From: DATARR01 sp036376245
GTDB taxonomy: Bacteria > Acidobacteriota > Thermoanaerobaculia > Multivoradales > UBA5704
Length of the DNA: 64,000 nt
NCBI GenBank assembly: GCA_036376245.1
Contig: DASVAS010000046.1
Coordinates: 62,001-126,000 of the forward strand
Direction: 5' to 3'
The position numbers and the translations under genes are program-made. Position 1 is the stretch's first letter. Every line of letters begins with the position of its first letter. Under the pieces are notes generated by a model. That model was not told where the DNA came from. It searched no databases and was given only the letters and a program-made list of their open reading frames with translations. Below, in pieces: positions 41,083 through 49,615 of this stretch.

Positions 41083-41262
41083 ATGTTCAGAATCCGCCGT
41101 TACTCAGCTTCCGTGACGTATAGAAACGAAATGGGCAAGATGCAGGAGGACGAGTTCGCCGTCAACCACAGCGACCACGCGTCGGCGAGCCGCCTCGCGT
41201 TCGCGTATGTCCTGCAGGTCTTGAAGCTGAGCGATTTCGAGCTGCGCGTCGTGGGGTCCTGA
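41083..41262 (+). CDS. Small hypothetical protein, 59 aa
   Basis: An ORF from ATG 41083 to TGA 41260-41262: MFRIRRYSASVTYRNEMGK..., ending LKLSDFELRVVGS. It has a basic start, an acidic middle and a final helix/strand, and no membrane segment. No clear Shine-Dalgarno is present, but a TACAAT (-10-like) lies upstream near 40990. Function unknown. Confidence 0.4.
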   Translation: MFRIRRYSASVTYRNEMGKMQEDEFAVNHSDHASASRLAFAYVLQVLKLSDFELRVVGS

Positions 41263-41291
41263 TCCCCCGCGCCTGATCCCCCCTGGGGGGC

Positions 41292-42980
41292 TCAGTTGCA
41301 GATCGGACCGGCGTCCACGGTCGAATCGCTGACGGTCACGAACCGGCTGGTGCTGCTTTGCCCGGCGCTGTTGGTGGCCGTCAGGGTGACGCCGTAGGTG
41401 CCGTCGGCTCCGTAGGTGTGGCTGGGATTCTGGAGAGCGCTGACGCCGCCGTCGCCGAAGTTCCAGGACCAGCTCGTGGGGGACTGCGTCGAGGCGTCGA
41501 AGAAGATCACCGCTTTCTTGTTCCGCTGATAGCAGAAGTTGGCGCTCGGCTTGCTCGCCGAAGTGACCTGGACCAGCTTGCTGACGGAGCTCGAGCCCGC
41601 CGCGTTGGTGGCGGTCAGGGTCACCGTATAGGTGCCGGGATTCTGATAGGTGTAGGTCGGGTTCTGCGCCGAGCTGAAGCATTGCGGCGAGCCCGTGCAT
41701 TCCCCGAAGTCCCAGGACCAGCTCGTGGGGTTGCCCGTCGAGGTGTCGTTGAACACGGCCTTGAGGCCGGCGGTCTGGAACTCGAAGCTCGCCTTGGGAG
41801 CCGCGCCCAGGGACACGGTCACCAGCTTGGTCTTCGCATTCGAGCCGCCCGCGTTGGAGGCGGTGAGCGTCACGGTGTACGTCCCGGCCTGGAGGTATTC
41901 ATGGGAGGGGTTCCGCGCCGTGCTCGTGCACGTGTGGGTCGAAGGGGGCGGAGGGGGCGGGCAGTCGCCGAAATCCCAGCTCCAGCCCGTGGGGTTGCCC
42001 GTGGAAGTGTCGTTGAAGAACACCTTCAGATTGTTGGTCTGGAGCTCGAAATCCGCCTTGGGCGCTTCGCCCTGGGACACGGTCACGAACTGGCTGGTGC
42101 TGTCGCTCACCCCGAACTCGTTCTCCACGGTCAGCGAGACCGTGTAGGTGCCCGCGCTGGTGTAGTTGTGGCTGGGGTTGCGGGCGTTGCTGGTCTTGCC
42201 GTCTCCGAAGTCCCAGGAGAAGCTGACCGGATCGCCGGCCGAGGATTCCGCGAACAGGACGTTCAGGCCGTTGACCGTGAACCCGAAGTCCGCGATCAGC
42301 GGCTCGCCGGCTTCGACGGTGACGAACTTGCGCTTGCTGGCCGAGCCGCCGGCCGCGGTGATCCGCAGCGTGACCGTGTAGGTGCCGGCCTCGGGGTACT
42401 CGTGCAGCGGGTTCTGCCGGTTGCTCGTGTCGCCGTCCCCGAACTCCCATTGCCACTCGGTGGGCTCGCCGGTGGAGAGGTCCTCGAAGAGCACGGAGAG
42501 GGCGCTGACCTCGAAGGCGAAGTCCGCCACCGGCACGGCGGCGGGCGTCACGATGGGCAGGTTGATCCGGCCGACGCTGGTCCCCACCTGGGCGAGGATG
42601 TTGGCCGTGCCCGTGGCGGTCCCCGCGAAGAACGGGACGGTCGCCACGCCGCCGGCGAGGGTCTTCTTGACGAGCTGGATGGGCTGGCCGGCGCCGTCGC
42701 TCCCGAAATTCCCCAGATTGGTGTTGATGGCGACCTCGGTGCCGTCGGCCGCCGCGGCGCCGTCCCCCTTCTTGACGCTGACCGTCAGGGTCGCCGCCTC
42801 CGTGGAGCCGGAGGAGAGCTGGCTGCGGTCGGACTGGACGGAGACCACCAGGGCCTCCCCCGAGCCGGAGCCGCCGCCGTTCCCGCCGCCGGTGTTGTCC
42901 GTGGGGGCGACAGGATTGGGGGAATCGCAGGCCGAAGCCAGGAGGGCGGCGAACGCGAGAGCGATCAGACGGCGGCACAT
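41292..42980 (-). CDS. Lipoprotein with five PKD domains
   Basis: The ATG at 42980 gives a lipoprotein signal (RRLIALAFAALLASAC, lipobox LLASAC). A Gly/Ser linker and an N-terminal Ig-like region follow, then five PKD domains in tandem. Each carries a W-x-F/W-x-FGDG-type core (WQWEFGDGDTSNRQNP, FSWDFGDGKTSN, WSWDFGDCPPPPPPS, WSWDFGECTGSPQC, WSWNFGDGG) and a GTYTVTL strand. Domains 3 and 4 carry a Cys-containing insertion in the FGD loop (CPPPPPPSTHTC; CTGSPQC) that may form a disulfide. The role is probably adhesive or structural on the outer membrane surface; no enzyme domain is present. Confidence 0.92.
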   Translation of the reverse strand: MCRRLIALAFAALLASACDSPNPVAPTDNTGGGNGGGSGSGEALVVSVQSDRSQLSSGSTEAATLTVSVKKGDGAAAADGTEVAINTNLGNFGSDGAGQPIQLVKKTLAGGVATVPFFAGTATGTANILAQVGTSVGRINLPIVTPAAVPVADFAFEVSALSVLFEDLSTGEPTEWQWEFGDGDTSNRQNPLHEYPEAGTYTVTLRITAAGGSASKRKFVTVEAGEPLIADFGFTVNGLNVLFAESSAGDPVSFSWDFGDGKTSNARNPSHNYTSAGTYTVSLTVENEFGVSDSTSQFVTVSQGEAPKADFELQTNNLKVFFNDTSTGNPTGWSWDFGDCPPPPPPSTHTCTSTARNPSHEYLQAGTYTVTLTASNAGGSNAKTKLVTVSLGAAPKASFEFQTAGLKAVFNDTSTGNPTSWSWDFGECTGSPQCFSSAQNPTYTYQNPGTYTVTLTATNAAGSSSVSKLVQVTSASKPSANFCYQRNKKAVIFFDASTQSPTSWSWNFGDGGVSALQNPSHTYGADGTYGVTLTATNSAGQSSTSRFVTVSDSTVDAGPICN

Positions 42981-43138
42981 CGTTTTCGGACCTGCGACAG
43001 GAGGAGGAGAGTATAGCCGCAAAACGGGACGGGGCAAGCTCCCGGCCTCCGGCAGATGTCACGAAAACTCTCCTCCCGGCACCGGGGGAAGTAGGCAAGC
43101 AAGCTGTACAAGCAATCCGGTCAAGCAAGGAGGCGCTG

Positions 43139-43600
43139 ATGAGGAAGAGATGGGTAGGCGCAGCGATTCTGGGGCTTCTGGCCTTGGGACTTCCCGCGCA
43201 CGCGGGAGACTCTCTCTATGGCAGGGTGACCGAGGTCAAGAGCGGCAACATCGTGACGCTCGACTACGGCGCCGGACAGTACGAGCTGCGGCTGGTCGGG
43301 ATCGAGCTGCCGAACGACAAGGTCCTTTCCGAACGGGCCACCGGTCTGGTCAAGCGGCTGGTGCTCGGGAAGAACGCGCGCATGCGCTTCGAGGGGCGGA
43401 GCGAGGACGGCGTGATGAACGCGCGGCTGTTCACCGACGATCCGGAACAGGGGATCCAGGAGGTCGCCGTGGAGCTGCTGCGGGCGGGGCTGGTCAAGCG
43501 CGCGAAGGACGTCGATTTCAAATACGGAGAGCTGTCCGCGGCCGAGAGCGAGGCCCGGGACGCCCGCCGCGGCCTGTGGGCCGCCGACCAGCAACGGTGA
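43139..43600 (+). CDS. Exported SNase-like protein, probably inactive
   Basis: 153 residues with a signal peptide (VGAAILGLLALGLPAHAG). The body has the OB-fold order of thermonucleases: LYGRVTEVKSGNIVTL, YELRLVGIELPNDKVL, a basic helix (ERATGLVKRLVLGKNARMRFEG) and a C-terminal AAESEARDARRGLWA helix, as in SNase-like domains. The catalytic pattern is degenerate: the usual GIDAPE reads GIELPN, so the Asp and Glu of the active site are changed. It may bind rather than cut nucleic acid. It is 17 bp upstream of the VWD protein and shares its strand. Confidence 0.75.
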   Translation: MRKRWVGAAILGLLALGLPAHAGDSLYGRVTEVKSGNIVTLDYGAGQYELRLVGIELPNDKVLSERATGLVKRLVLGKNARMRFEGRSEDGVMNARLFTDDPEQGIQEVAVELLRAGLVKRAKDVDFKYGELSAAESEARDARRGLWAADQQR

Positions 43601-43617
43601 GGAAGGAAAAGGAGACC

Positions 43618-46275
43618 ATGATGCGCAACGACACAAGCCGTTCCTCGTCCTCCCGCCGTTCCCTCTTCTCCTCCTCCCTGGTCCTGGCCTTCCTGCTCTG
43701 CCTGATCCTGCCGCTCTCCGCGGCGCGGGCCCAGTTGACCTCCAACCCCGACGTCAACACGTCCATCAAGGCCCACTACCAGAACGAGTGCTCCATCATC
43801 AAGAACCCGGCGCCGGGCAGCCAGCAGCTCTTCGCCGCGTGCAACAACGCGACCGGCGGCATCTTCGCCGCGCGCAGCACTGATCACGGCGCCACCTGGA
43901 CCTACCCGGACGCCTCGGACAAGACGATCGCGGACGGAGACGCGGGGCAGGGTCCGCTCGCCTGCTGTGATCCGACCCTGGCGTGGGACACCTTCGGGAA
44001 CCTCTATGTCGGCTATCTCGGCAACAGCAGCGTCGTGGTGCTGCTCAGCACGGACGGCGGGCTCACCTTCAGCACCCTCATGACCTGGGCGGGCAGCGTC
44101 GACCAGCCGACGGTCGTGGCGGCCAACACCTCCGCCGCCGGCGCGCCGGTGGCCGTCTGGGTGGTGTGGAACCAGAGCGGCTCGATGCGGGCGAGCGGCG
44201 CCGCGGTGACCGGCCTGGGAACGGTCGGCGCGTTCGGCGCGGTGCAGACGATCCCCGGCACCACGAACTGCAGCTTCGGCGACGTCGCCATCGCGCCGTC
44301 CGGCGTCGTCGTCCAGACCTGCCAGAACCCGACCGGCGGCCAGGGCCCGAATTCCTTCATCCGGATCAACCGGGACCTCGACGGCCTCGGCCCCGGCAAC
44401 TTCGGCGCCTCGATCACGGCGACCACGACCAACGTCGGCGGCTTCGACTTCATCCCGGCGCAGAACGTGCGCTCGATCGACGCCGAGGCGGGCCTCGCCT
44501 ACGACCACTTCCCGGGCACCGTCGGCAACCCGAACCCGCGCTTCGGCCGTCTCTACCTCGTCTATACCGAAGAGCCGGTCGACGAGAGCAACAACACCAA
44601 CATCATGCTGCGCTTCTCGGACGACGACGGCGCGACCTGGAGCGCGGCGCAGCAGGTCAACACCGACGCGACGACCCGCAGCCAGTTCCTGCCGCGGATC
44701 GCCAGCAACCGGCTGTCGGGCAACATCGCCGTCTGCTGGCACGACGCGCGCAACTCGGGCACCAACACCACCATGCAGGAGTTCTGCGACATCGCGACGC
44801 CGGCCACGTCTCCTCCGGTCTTCATCGGCAATCACCAGGTGGGCGACGCCCTGACGAGCGGCAACGGCTCCAACCCGCCGGCCGCCGGCCAGCTCAACAT
44901 CGAGTTCGGCGACTACTCCGGCATGACCTACTTCCAGGGCCGGGTGCATCCCATCTGGGCCGACGTCTCCAACAGCACCGGCAACAACCCCGATGGGACG
45001 TTCCGGTTCGACGCCTATACCGACCTGGTGATGGGCGGGGCGGCGGCGAACGAAGGGGACCCGCACATCCGCACGGTCGATGGGATTCACTACGACTTCC
45101 AGGGCGGCGGCGAGTACACCATCCTGCTCGACTCCGACGGCTCGGAGATCCAGGCCCGCTATGCGCCGGTCGCGACCAACTTCCTGGTCGGGCCGAACGG
45201 CCACACTGGCCTCACGACCTGCGCCAGCCTGACCACGGCGGTCGCCGCGCAGGTCGGCGATCACCGGGTCACCTATCAGCCGAACCTCAGCGGCGTCCCG
45301 GATCCCTCGGGCCTCCAGCTCCGCGTCGACGGCGTCCTCACCACCCTGGGTCCCGCCGGCCTCAACCTCAGCGGCGGCGGCCGCATCAACAAGACCGCGG
45401 TCGCGGGCGGCATCGAGGTCCAGTTCCCCAACGGCATGCACATGATCGTGACGCCGGGATGGTGGGCGTCGCAGAGCCAGTGGTATCTCAACGTGAACGT
45501 CGCCCGCACGACGGCCCGCGAAGGGATCATGGGCGACGTCCAGGACGGCTGGCTGCCGCGGCTCTCGAACGGCACCTCGATCGGACCGAGACCCGCCCCG
45601 CTGGCGACCCGCTACGCGGATCTCTACTCGCGGTTCGGCGATTCCTGGCGCGTCACCACGGCCTCGAGCCTCTTCGACTACGCGCCGGGCCAGTCGACCC
45701 ACACGTTCACCTATCCGAGCTGGCCGCCGGACACCCTGCCGTGCGAAGTCCCCGAGCAGAAGCCGCTGGAGGTGGAGTTCGATCCGGAGAGGGCCAAGGC
45801 GATCTGCGAGGAAATGGGGATCGTCGACGACGAACGGAAGAACAACTGCGTCTTCGACGTGACGCTGACGGGCGAAGGGGAGTTCGCGAGAACCTATGAG
45901 CTCACCGAAAGGCTCCTGGCCAACGCGACCATGACGACCTTGGCTCCCGTCAAGCCGACCCGGCCTGGGGAGGCGGCGACGTTCAACGTGGTCGTCGAGC
46001 GCAAGGTTCCGGCCCGCGGCGAGAGGCCGCCCGCCGGCACCGTCGTGTTCTCTCTCGACGGCAAGGAGATCGACAAGGCCGACCTCGACGCGCAGGGCCG
46101 CGCGACCTGGACGGTGACGCTTGAAGCGCCTGGCGATCACGTCCTGATCGCGACCTACGTCCCTGCTCCGGGCAGCAGCCTGCTGACCAGCAGCAGCGGC
46201 GAGGTGACCTACACCGTCGTCGAAGACAAGCCGGTCGAGGGGACTATCACCACCTCGTCGACTTCCCGACAGTAA
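43618..46275 (+). CDS. Secreted sialidase-fold/VWD/Ig-like protein
   Basis: 885 residues, AAGGAG before the ATG at 43618 (a second ATG follows at 43621). A signal peptide (SSSLVLAFLLCLILPLSAARAQ) leads to a region with BNR-like Asp-box motifs (STDHGATWTY, STDGGLTF, SDDDGATWS), typical of sialidase-fold proteins. From about 480, EGDPHIRTVDGIHYDFQGGG is a von Willebrand factor type D motif. The C-terminus (about 770-870) is an Ig-like Big-type domain (TVVFSLDGKEIDKADLDAQG). Many Asn-rich, Thr-rich loops and few Cys. Binding or proteolytic function is unknown. A terminator follows directly. Confidence 0.8.
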   Translation: MMRNDTSRSSSSRRSLFSSSLVLAFLLCLILPLSAARAQLTSNPDVNTSIKAHYQNECSIIKNPAPGSQQLFAACNNATGGIFAARSTDHGATWTYPDASDKTIADGDAGQGPLACCDPTLAWDTFGNLYVGYLGNSSVVVLLSTDGGLTFSTLMTWAGSVDQPTVVAANTSAAGAPVAVWVVWNQSGSMRASGAAVTGLGTVGAFGAVQTIPGTTNCSFGDVAIAPSGVVVQTCQNPTGGQGPNSFIRINRDLDGLGPGNFGASITATTTNVGGFDFIPAQNVRSIDAEAGLAYDHFPGTVGNPNPRFGRLYLVYTEEPVDESNNTNIMLRFSDDDGATWSAAQQVNTDATTRSQFLPRIASNRLSGNIAVCWHDARNSGTNTTMQEFCDIATPATSPPVFIGNHQVGDALTSGNGSNPPAAGQLNIEFGDYSGMTYFQGRVHPIWADVSNSTGNNPDGTFRFDAYTDLVMGGAAANEGDPHIRTVDGIHYDFQGGGEYTILLDSDGSEIQARYAPVATNFLVGPNGHTGLTTCASLTTAVAAQVGDHRVTYQPNLSGVPDPSGLQLRVDGVLTTLGPAGLNLSGGGRINKTAVAGGIEVQFPNGMHMIVTPGWWASQSQWYLNVNVARTTAREGIMGDVQDGWLPRLSNGTSIGPRPAPLATRYADLYSRFGDSWRVTTASSLFDYAPGQSTHTFTYPSWPPDTLPCEVPEQKPLEVEFDPERAKAICEEMGIVDDERKNNCVFDVTLTGEGEFARTYELTERLLANATMTTLAPVKPTRPGEAATFNVVVERKVPARGERPPAGTVVFSLDGKEIDKADLDAQGRATWTVTLEAPGDHVLIATYVPAPGSSLLTSSSGEVTYTVVEDKPVEGTITTSSTSRQ

Positions 46276-46284
46276 ACCGTATCC

Positions 46285-46320
46285 GGGGCCGCCATCCGGC
46301 GGCCCCGCCTTTCCTCTTTC
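46285..46320 (+). terminator. Rho-independent terminator
   Basis: GGGGCCGCC (46285-46293), ATCC loop, GGCGGCCCC (46298-46306), then a pyrimidine- and T-rich tail. It ends the VWD transcript. Confidence 0.75.
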
Positions 46321-46341
46321 ATTCGCTGCTAGGATGCCCGC

Positions 46342-46560
46342 ATGGACGGAAGACGCCGATCGGACATCCGCCCCGGGCTCACCGTGGAGATCGTCCTCAA
46401 GCAGGACCAGAGGACCGGCAAACTGACCCGTGGCGTCGTCCGCGAGATCCTGACCCCCTCGCCGACCCATCCGCACGGCATCAAGGTCCGGCTCACCAGC
46501 GGTCAGGTGGGGCGGGTGAAGGCGGTCGTCGGCGATAAGGAAGAGCCCCCGCCGGCCTGA
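46342..46560 (+). CDS. ywbE: YwbE family protein (DUF2196)
   Basis: A 72-residue protein matching the YwbE family end to end: RRSDIRPGLTVEIVLKQDQR, TGKLTRGVVREILTPSPTHP and HGIKVRLTSGQVGRVKAVV. The family is short, conserved and widespread, with a predicted SH3-like/KOW-type beta barrel; its biological role is not established. It lies between a terminator and the hairpin-rich interval and is probably monocistronic. Confidence 0.95.
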   Translation: MDGRRRSDIRPGLTVEIVLKQDQRTGKLTRGVVREILTPSPTHPHGIKVRLTSGQVGRVKAVVGDKEEPPPA

Positions 46561-46585
46561 CGGCGGCATCGTGACGGTGATCGCC

Positions 46586-46792
46586 GCGATGCGGGGTTCG
46601 CCCCTGAAAGGGGCGGCCGTTGAACAGCCTGGGGCGCCAGCCCCAGGAACCTGATGCCCACAATCCCAAACGTCCAAGCCCACGAAGGGGGCGGCGTGGG
46701 AGGTCCGGCCGGCAATGTCGCCCCTTTCAGGGGCTCTGGATGGGGGAGGGATATGGGCCTGCGGACCTGGGGTTGGCACCCAACCTGTTACA
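46586..46792. repeat. Cluster of structured hairpin repeats
   Basis: Successive hairpins: CGCCCCTGAAAGGGGCG near 46598-46616, CCTGGGGCGCCAGCCCCAGG near 46628-46650, and CGCCCCTTTCAGGGGC near 46719-46738. A run CTGCGGACCTGGGGTTGGCA near 46757-46780 also occurs at 47577-47600. These share the style (GCCCCTGAAAGGGGC arms, CCTGGGG stems) of the repeats at 8231, 12603 and 17390. Confidence 0.7.
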
Positions 46793-47537
46793 CATATCTC
46801 GGGATCTTCGGGATGGCGAGGATCGTTACGATCTGCCCTTCGAAGAGACGGGCCGACGACGGTGCACTCGGGGAAGGCACCGGATGAGGACTGGCCCGTC
46901 TCTACGGTACGGTGATGCCGTTTGCCAGGAGAGAGGTTTGGGGGCGTTGTATCGAGATCTCCGTAACCTCGTCCGTTCGCAACGGCAACACCGTTGCGTA
47001 GAGACGTCCACAGACGATCAACGACACCTTTTCGGAGGCCATGGGGACGGCGTGGCGTCTCTTCGAAGGGCATGCCGCCTCGAAGGCATGTCCTCCTGAA
47101 CGCCGCATCCCTTCTGCCTACGGGATAAGAAAGATAAAAGGCCGCGATTTGCCGGTTCAAACCCGTTTGCGGGGGATTGGAGGGTATGCCCTTCGAGAGA
47201 CGCCACGCCGTGGGTGGCCTCGGCAGGTGTTGCTACATCGTCTGTGGCGTCTCTACGGGCGGTACGGGCAACGGCAAGAGGTGTGTAGGAGGATGGGGGG
47301 GGGAGCTCCTGCGGGTACTGGAGGAAGTCCTCCAGATACCAGCGCAGGTCCTCTTCATCCCTTGGCGAGAGGCTGAACGGGAAGATTGTGGGGGGAACCG
47401 AGCGCGGGGCGCCGTCGCCGCGGAGCTCGATCTCCACCCGGTGACGGCCTTCCGCCACCGCGTGCTGCCGGATCTGGAGTTGGAGCATGGCCTATTTTAC
47501 TGCGCGCCGGTATTCGCCAGGTACCCACTGCGGGACA
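46793..47537. other. Gene-free interval between repeats
   Basis: No frame here has a ribosome site or normal codon use. Several 'CGTCTCTACGG / GTAGAGACG' arms and 'CCTTCGA(A)GGCATG' arms occur in both orientations, so it looks like a patchwork of degenerate palindromic repeats. Confidence 0.5.
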
Positions 47538-47640
47538 GGCAATGTCGCCCCTTTTCAGGGGCTCTGGATGGATATGGGCCTGCGGACCTGGGGTTGGCAC
47601 CCCAGGCTGGTCAACGGCCGCCCCTTTCAGGGGCGGTAAA
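47538..47640. repeat. Structured hairpin repeat, second cluster
   Basis: Repeats the CGCCCCTTTTCAGGGGCTC and TCTGGATGG-ATATGGGCCTG segments of the first cluster. CCTGGGGTTGGCACCCCAGG forms a near-perfect hairpin, followed by CGCCCCTTTCAGGGGCGG. The first cluster lost part of the CACCCCAGG arm. Confidence 0.7.
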
Positions 47641-47712
47641 CGTAAGTTGGAAGATGAAAGCGTGCTCAGCCGGGCGGCCCTACTGGGCCGCCCCTGAAGA
47701 GTTACCCGCCGC

Positions 47713-47901
47713 CTAGGAATCGCACTCCACGCAGCCGGTGTACTGCGCGCTGACGCAGAGCTGGGTGATGCAGTAGGAGATCGATTCCTTGCAGGGAATC
47801 CCTCCAGCCGCTTTGGCGGCCTTGAGCAGTTGCGGGTCCTCCAGCCGGTGCAGCGTCTCCTTCGAGAGGGTCAGTTTCCGCGCTTCCCGCTTCTTCATCA
47901 T
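47713..47901 (-). CDS. Lanthipeptide-like (class I type) precursor peptide, 62 aa
   Basis: AAAGGAG lies just before the ATG pair at 47901. The leader MMKKREARKLTLSKETLHRL fits the basic KLxLxxETLxxL pattern, like the peptide at 1362-1586. The leader ends near AAGG (residues 31-34). The core then has five Cys (37, 44, 49, 57, 60) and Ser/Thr partners (IPCKESISYCITQLCVSAQY, then TGCVECDS). The two peptides share leader style but little core similarity, as in families modified by one shared enzyme set. No LanB/LanC or transporter is in the window. It is divergent from the cytochrome c gene. Confidence 0.7.
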   Translation of the reverse strand: MMKKREARKLTLSKETLHRLEDPQLLKAAKAAGGIPCKESISYCITQLCVSAQYTGCVECDS

Positions 47902-48064
47902 TCGCTCCTTTCTGGTCGAGTCGGACTATTCCACAAACATATATCGAAAAATCGAAGAATTTCCCGCCATGAGTGGGATGACGGGAGGTGAGGGGGAGCG
48001 TCTCCTGGATTCGTTTCCATGGAACACCGAGGGCGACCTCACCCAAAGATTCCAAGGAGATACG

Positions 48065-48697
48065 ATGATCACCTTTTCTTATATGAAGAAAAACGCCGGC
48101 CGGAGCGCGATGGCCCTGGGCGTCCTGAGCCTTTCCCTCTTCGCCGCCGGCTGCCAGGGCGCGGACGCCGCTTCCTCCGCCTTGTCCCACGAGATCCAGA
48201 GCCCCGTCGAGCGCGGCCAGTACCTCGTCACCGTCGCCGGCTGCGGCGACTGCCACACGCCGTTCAAGATGGGCGCGAACGGTCCGGAGCCGGACATGTC
48301 GCGGATGCTCTCGGGCCACCCGGCGTCCATGGCGATGCCTCCGGCGCCGGCGGCGCAGGGCCCCTGGATCTGGTCCGGCGCGGCCACCAACACCGCCTTC
48401 GCCGGCCCCTGGGGAGTCACCTACGCGCCCAACCTGACGCCGGACAAGGAGACCGGTCTCGGGATGTGGACCGAGGACCAGTTCCTGCGCGCCATGCGCA
48501 CGGGCAAGCACTGGGGCCAGCCGGAGAACCGGCCGATCCTGCCGCCGATGCCCTGGCAGAACTACGCCCGCATGAACGCCGACGACCTGAAGGCCATCTA
48601 CGCCTACCTGCGGAGCGTGCCGTCGGTGGAGAACCTGGCGCCCAGCGCCGCGCTCGCGCCGCCCCCGGCCACCGCCGTTCCCGCCGCCAGCCGGTAA
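48065..48697 (+). CDS. Cytochrome c lipoprotein
   Basis: The ATG at 48065 follows AAGGAG. 210 residues. A lipoprotein signal (MALGVLSLSLFAAGCQG) is followed by one heme c site, VAGCGDCHTPFKMG (C-x-x-C-H). Downstream are the usual class I cytochrome elements: PWGVTYAPNLTPDKETGLG, WTEDQFLRAMRTGKHW, PPMPWQNYARMNADDLKAIYAYLRSV. The 'NLTP(D)..TG(L/I)G..' string is typical of the small electron-transfer subunits of membrane dehydrogenases and oxidases. A Met in PPMPW may be the second iron ligand. It should act in the periplasm at the outer or inner membrane surface. Confidence 0.9.
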   Translation: MITFSYMKKNAGRSAMALGVLSLSLFAAGCQGADAASSALSHEIQSPVERGQYLVTVAGCGDCHTPFKMGANGPEPDMSRMLSGHPASMAMPPAPAAQGPWIWSGAATNTAFAGPWGVTYAPNLTPDKETGLGMWTEDQFLRAMRTGKHWGQPENRPILPPMPWQNYARMNADDLKAIYAYLRSVPSVENLAPSAALAPPPATAVPAASR

Positions 48698-48715
48698 GCC
48701 TCGAGTCCGGAAGGA

Positions 48716-48747
48716 AACGGGACGTTTTCTCCTGAAAACGTCCCGTT
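48716..48747 (+). terminator. Perfect 14-bp hairpin after cytochrome c
   Basis: AACGGGACGTTTTC and GAAAACGTCCCGTT flank TCCT. It begins 18 bp after the cytochrome stop and leads directly into the CGTTG repeat array. There is no T-run, so it may act by structure or be part of the array. Confidence 0.5.
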
Positions 48748-49047
48748 GAAGACCTTCAATGGGCCGTTGCGAGCTTGAAATGAGCCGTTGAAGACCTTCA
48801 ACGCGCCGTTGCAAACCTTCAACGGGCCGTTGCAGACCCTCAACGCGCCGTTGCAACCTTGAAATGAGCCGTTGAGGACCTTCAACGTGCCGTTGCAAAC
48901 CTTCAACGGCCCGTTGCAGACCTTCAACGTGCCGTTTCAACCTTGAAATGAGCCGTTGAGGACCTTCAACGCGCCGTTGCAAACCTTCAACGGCCCGTTG
49001 CAGAACTTCAACGTGCCGTTTCAACCTTGAAACGCGCCGTTGTAGCA
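48745..49047. repeat. Nested palindromic tandem array (21-nt units in an 84-nt period)
   Basis: Units of about 21 nt, such as CCGTTGAAGACCTTCAACG, are short palindromes (CGTTGAAG/CTTCAACG). They recur in runs with variable centres. Every fourth unit is a TTGAAATGAGCC variant at 48775, 48859, 48943 and (mutated) 49027, exactly 84 bp apart. Because 21 nt is seven codons, each minus-strand frame reads as a heptad repeat (e.g. LQRxVEG), although no gene is supported. The array lies between the cytochrome and GNAT genes and abuts the GNAT start at 49057. Confidence 0.85.
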
Positions 49048-49056
49048 TCTGCCGTC

Positions 49057-49584
49057 ATGCTCGATCTGATCCCCTTCACGGAAGACGACATCGACCGCCT
49101 CCTCGGCTGGGTGACCTCCGAGGAGGAGCACTTTTTCTGGACGGCCTCCGCCCTCAGTTTTCCTCCGGCCCGGGAGGCTTTCCAGAAGCAAATGCGCGAG
49201 AGCGCGGAACGGGGAGACCGGCTGTTCTTCAAGGCGGTCGAACCGGACAGCGGAAACGTGGTCGGACACCTCGAGCTGGGAGCGCTCGATCTCCGCAACC
49301 GTTCGACGCGGATCGGCCGCGTGCTGCTCGCCCCGGAGGCCCGGGGACGCGGGCTTGGCGAGGCGATCATGCGCGCCGGGTTGGCCAAGGCGTTCGACGA
49401 GATGGGGATGCACCGGGTCGACCTCTGGGTGTTCGAGTCCAACGCCCGCGCCATCGCCTGCTACGAGCGGGTGGGATTCCGGCACGAGGGGGTGATCCGC
49501 GAGGGGTTCAAGGTGGGGGAGGAGTACTGGAGCTTCCTCATCATGAGCATGCTCGAAGCGGAGTGGGCGGCCATGGTAGGGTGA
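49057..49584 (+). CDS. GNAT family N-acetyltransferase
   Basis: The ATG at 49057 (MLDLIPFTEDDIDRLL) is chosen over the earlier ATG at 49027, which would read through the repeat array. 175 residues. The core has SGNVVGHLELGALDLRNRST, the acetyl-CoA loop in APEARGRGLGEAIM (the usual Q/R-x-x-G-x-G/A), and the late FESNARAIACYERVGFRHEG motif of RimJ/RimL-like enzymes. Substrate unknown. It is unrelated in detail to the GNAT at 14085. Confidence 0.88.
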   Translation: MLDLIPFTEDDIDRLLGWVTSEEEHFFWTASALSFPPAREAFQKQMRESAERGDRLFFKAVEPDSGNVVGHLELGALDLRNRSTRIGRVLLAPEARGRGLGEAIMRAGLAKAFDEMGMHRVDLWVFESNARAIACYERVGFRHEGVIREGFKVGEEYWSFLIMSMLEAEWAAMVG

Positions 49585-49615
49585 CGCACCGATCCAGACG
49601 CAGGAGGTCCTCCCG

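Noticed and set aside
46620..47099. Several short frames in 46620-47700
   Set aside because: They run through the palindromic repeats, lack Shine-Dalgarno sites and encode no recognisable motif.
48604..48927. A minus-strand frame reading KVCNGPLKVCNGTLKV heptads, and a long overlapping frame with LQRxVEG heptads
   Set aside because: These frames are a by-product of the 21-nt repeat unit being a multiple of three. They run antisense over the cytochrome gene and lack a ribosome site.
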